7,734 nucleotides of DNA from contig CAYQJO010000203.1 in NCBI GenBank assembly GCA_964417785.1, forward strand, positions 1 to 7,734, read 5' to 3'. Origin of the DNA: DAOTUL01 sp034437435 (lineage in GTDB: Bacteria > Chloroflexota > Anaerolineae > Aggregatilineales > Phototrophicaceae). The notes beneath the pieces were generated by a model. It saw only the letters and a list, made by a program, of their open reading frames with translations. It ran no database searches and was not told where the DNA came from. Below, one piece after another: positions 5,186-7,734 of the stretch. A program made the position numbers and the translations under genes. Each line of letters opens with the position of its first letter. Position 1 is the first letter of the stretch.

Positions 5186-7734
5186 ATGCAATCGACACAC
5201 GAATTTTCGACAGTCGAAAACCGGACATCGATCATCGCTCTGAGCGACGTTGCCGTTGCCGTGATGCTGGGATTTGCCATCCTTCTGGGCGGGTTTTTGC
5301 GTCTGGATGGCAACAACTGGGATGATTTTTTCCATTTTCATCCCGATGAACGCTATCTGACGGATGTGGCGACGGCGTTGGGCGGACCGCTCATCCACGC
5401 GCAGTCCAACCCTGCTCTGAACGCGATCTGCATGGAGCGGTATGCGGATGGTGTCGGCGGGTATTTCGACCCGGACTGTTCGCCCTACAACCCGGAGAAT
5501 ATTCGGCCAACCCAGTACGTATATGGCACGCTGCCGCTGTTTGTCGCTCGCATTGGCGCGGAATATGTCGCTGATCAGACCGATGATCCGAGTTGGCTGA
5601 CGTATAACGGGCTGCATCTGGTGTGGCGGGCCATTAATGGGATGGCCGACACGATTGTGATTTTGCTGGTATTCCTCATTGGCCTGCGTGTACACGATAA
5701 GTGGGTGGGGGCGGTGGCGGCGCTGCTTTATGCCGGTGCGGTGCTGCCGATTCAACTGGCCCACTTCGGCACGGCAGATGCGATTACGAATCTGTTTGTC
5801 ACGCTGGCGATATTCTTCGCCGTCCGCACCCAGTACAGCGGGAGTCTGTGGGATTACGGCGGCTTCGGGCTGGCATTGGGCGCTGCGGTCGCCAGCCGTG
5901 TGAACGTCGCACCGCTGGCGGCGGTGATCGTCGTGGTGGCGGTGATGCAGGCTGCGCCCGCCGGGGATTGGCGTCTGGTGCAGCGGCTGCGCAGCCGGTT
6001 ATTCTGGACCAGCCTGGGCGGTCTGGTGCTGGCGGCGATTCTGTCACTGGTGGTGTTCCGGCTGACCAATCCCTATGCATTCAGCGGTCCCGGTATTCTG
6101 GGCATCGTCCCACATGATCGCTACATCGCGGCACTGGAGCAGTCTCGCTATGCCGTCAGCGGCGAGATGGACTGGGCACCGAACTGGCAGTGGGTCAACC
6201 GCACGCCCTATCTGTTTGCCTACCAGAATATGATCCTGTGGGGCCTGGGCCTGGCGCTCGGAATCACGGCAACACTGGCCTGGGTGTGGTCGGGCTGGCA
6301 GTTGGTACGCGGCAAATCGGCCCGCAATCTGGTGCTGTTTACCTGGACGTTGATTTACTTCGTGTTCGCCGGTGGCCTGTGGGTCATGTCCATGCGCTAT
6401 TATTTGCCGCTGTATCCAGTGCTGGCGGTGCTGGCGGCATGGCTGCTGGTGGAACTGGTCCAGCGTGCCAACCGGGTCGTCGCCGGGGCGCTGCTGGTGG
6501 GTGTCGTTGGATTTACATTGCTCTGGGCTGGGATGTTCACCAACATCTATCGGAGTATGGCGACTTTCGTCCAGGCATCGCACTGGGTATGGGAGAACAT
6601 ACCCGGTGACTTTTCGATGCAGGTGGAAGGAACCGACGCGCCCCTTATCAACATTCCCATCTTCAACAGCCTGGTCCCAGCCGGCGTTGTCCCGCCGTTG
6701 GAAGATGATTTGCTCCTGAACGCCTCGCGCCTGGAACCCAATCGTCCTATTCGCGTGGAGTTCACCGCGTCGGTGAGCGGCATGGTCACCTCGGTGCAGG
6801 CACATCGGTTGGTAGGGGTGACGCCGGTTGTCAATGTGGATGGCATGACCTCGTGGCAGCCGGATGATGGATCACGGGGGCTGCGTGTCACCGTCACCGA
6901 CGGCGAAAATGGCACCCGGCTGGCGGTGGCCTCATTGGTCGGGCCGTTGGAGGCGGGCGATCACCCGCTCGGCCAGCATTATAGCCTGGGTTTTGATCAG
7001 CCGCTTGTGGTCGAAGCGGGTCAACGCTACACCTTCTCAGTCGAGGTGCTTTCGGGTGGAACGGTTCTTACCAGCGGCGGCGTGCTGGCGCGTGAACCCT
7101 GGGACGAAGTGGTGCCGTCGTCGGTGTGTGAACTGCCGACCGGTGTCACACTGGCGGACGATCCGCCGTCGGGGTTGATGACGCTTTCTGAGTGCCGGGG
7201 CCGGAGTCCCTGGGCCGGGTTGATTAACGGCTACGAGATGGAAATCGACTGGGAGGACGTACCGGCCAAGCAAGAACGTATGCAGTACATGCTGGATACG
7301 TCCGACTATATCCTGATCGCCACCAACCGCCGCTATGACTCGCAGACGCGCAATCCGATGCGCTGGCCGATGACGGTTCGCTATTATGACGCGCTTTTCA
7401 GCGGCGAACTCGGTTTTGAAGTGGCGGCCATGTTCCAGGAATCGTTTGAACTCGGCCCGCTCAAGTTATCCGACCAGCACTTGCCCATCTATGACTCACC
7501 GGACTGGCTGAATGCGTTCGAGCCGGAAGAGGCATTTCATGTGTACGATCATCCGGTGGTCTTCATCTTCGAGAAAACCGACAATTACAACCCGGCCAAC
7601 ACCCGCGCCATTCTTTTCGGGACACCGCTGACACGGGTGGGGTCGGTATTTGGGGGTTACAACGACACGCGCATCACCGATGTGATCACATGGTCATCGT
7701 TACAGGCTGACAAGGCACCGACCTATCTGATGTT
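5186..7734 (+). CDS. GT39/PMT-like phospholipid carrier-dependent glycosyltransferase, partial at 3' end
   Basis: The frame is open from ATG 5186 to the window end, giving 849 complete codons with no stop. An in-frame TAA at 5177-5179 fixes ATG 5186 as the first ATG; AGGGGG at 5167-5172 is a distant possible ribosome site. The first membrane segment (about residues 23-39) is followed by FHFHPDERYLTD; HPDE at 52-55 fits the outer-loop acidic motif of GT39-type enzymes. HFGTADAITN (193-202, Asp198) is the next recognisable motif of these polytopic transferases. Further membrane segments continue to about 455, including VAGALLVGVVGFTLLWAG. After that comes a roughly 390-residue, mostly non-membrane part with beta-rich stretches, ending in DYILIATNRRYDSQTRNPM, GELGFE and EEAFHVYDHPVVFIFEK, which I recall as a tail found in Chloroflexota enzymes of this type. 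It should sit outside the membrane. It follows the other GT-C gene by 32 bases, in the same operon. Function as a sugar transferase is inferred from the motifs; substrate unknown. Confidence 0.82.
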   Translation, partial: MQSTHEFSTVENRTSIIALSDVAVAVMLGFAILLGGFLRLDGNNWDDFFHFHPDERYLTDVATALGGPLIHAQSNPALNAICMERYADGVGGYFDPDCSPYNPENIRPTQYVYGTLPLFVARIGAEYVADQTDDPSWLTYNGLHLVWRAINGMADTIVILLVFLIGLRVHDKWVGAVAALLYAGAVLPIQLAHFGTADAITNLFVTLAIFFAVRTQYSGSLWDYGGFGLALGAAVASRVNVAPLAAVIVVVAVMQAAPAGDWRLVQRLRSRLFWTSLGGLVLAAILSLVVFRLTNPYAFSGPGILGIVPHDRYIAALEQSRYAVSGEMDWAPNWQWVNRTPYLFAYQNMILWGLGLALGITATLAWVWSGWQLVRGKSARNLVLFTWTLIYFVFAGGLWVMSMRYYLPLYPVLAVLAAWLLVELVQRANRVVAGALLVGVVGFTLLWAGMFTNIYRSMATFVQASHWVWENIPGDFSMQVEGTDAPLINIPIFNSLVPAGVVPPLEDDLLLNASRLEPNRPIRVEFTASVSGMVTSVQAHRLVGVTPVVNVDGMTSWQPDDGSRGLRVTVTDGENGTRLAVASLVGPLEAGDHPLGQHYSLGFDQPLVVEAGQRYTFSVEVLSGGTVLTSGGVLAREPWDEVVPSSVCELPTGVTLADDPPSGLMTLSECRGRSPWAGLINGYEMEIDWEDVPAKQERMQYMLDTSDYILIATNRRYDSQTRNPMRWPMTVRYYDALFSGELGFEVAAMFQESFELGPLKLSDQHLPIYDSPDWLNAFEPEEAFHVYDHPVVFIFEKTDNYNPANTRAILFGTPLTRVGSVFGGYNDTRITDVITWSSLQADKAPTYLM

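Noticed and set aside
5701..6117. 138-residue Gly/Ala/Arg-rich plus-strand frame
   Set aside because: It is an alternative frame of the GT39-like gene, whose own frame is open across the whole region and shows membrane segments and the HFGTADA motif.
6044..6805. 253-residue minus-strand frame within the second GT-C gene
   Set aside because: It is antisense to a continuous membrane-protein frame; its His/Gln/Arg-rich composition is typical of a shadow frame.
1..7734. CRISPR array, tRNA or rRNA genes
   Set aside because: No regularly spaced direct repeats and no cloverleaf or rRNA-like segments were seen on either strand.

Overview
The window reads as a stretch of a moderately GC-rich bacterial chromosome. 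It carries a degenerate OMEGA (IscB plus omega-RNA) element at its left edge, followed by a tightly packed plus-strand operon of four genes for glycan or glycolipid assembly. The organism is most plausibly a member of the Chloroflexota (Anaerolineae-like). That rests on the style of the two large GT-C glycosyltransferases with long extracytoplasmic tails, on the C-rich/G-rich interspersed hairpin repeat that I associate with Chloroflexota and cyanobacterial genomes, and on an iscB-type element. It is inference; no marker gene is present.

Region 1 (1-620): an omega-RNA (HEARO-type) scaffold at about 41-186 runs directly into the GTG start of an iscB reading frame at 187. The frame keeps the PLMP domain, the first RuvC motif and the arginine-rich bridge helix. 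It then loses IscB similarity at about base 537 and stops at 618, with no HNH domain and no RuvC-II or RuvC-III. Just after the break, another frame carries what looks like the very end of an IscB protein. This suggests an internal deletion that left both ends of the element. A hairpin at 570-584 may belong to the right end.

Region 2 (624-7734): a GT4 (GT-B fold) glycosyltransferase (624-1769), a class I SAM-dependent methyltransferase (1762-2604), a polytopic GT-C glycosyltransferase with an unusual N-terminal membrane extension (2601-5153), and a second GT-C enzyme of the GT39/PMT-like type with a large C-terminal domain (5186 to beyond the window end). The first two genes overlap by 8 bases, the second and third overlap as ATGA, and the fourth follows after 32 bases. 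This is the usual layout of one transcriptional unit with coupled translation. The GT4 enzyme is expected to act on the cytoplasmic face and the methyltransferase to modify a sugar, lipid or intermediate. The two GT-C enzymes would transfer sugars from polyprenyl-phosphate donors on the outer face of the membrane. The acceptor (lipid, polysaccharide or protein) cannot be read from the sequence.

A C-rich/G-rich palindromic repeat at 3092-3130 sits inside the first GT-C gene without breaking its frame. No tRNA, rRNA, CRISPR array or complete insertion sequence was seen. There is no gene-free stretch longer than 300 bases; bases 1-186 are accounted for by the omega-RNA and its putative guide.
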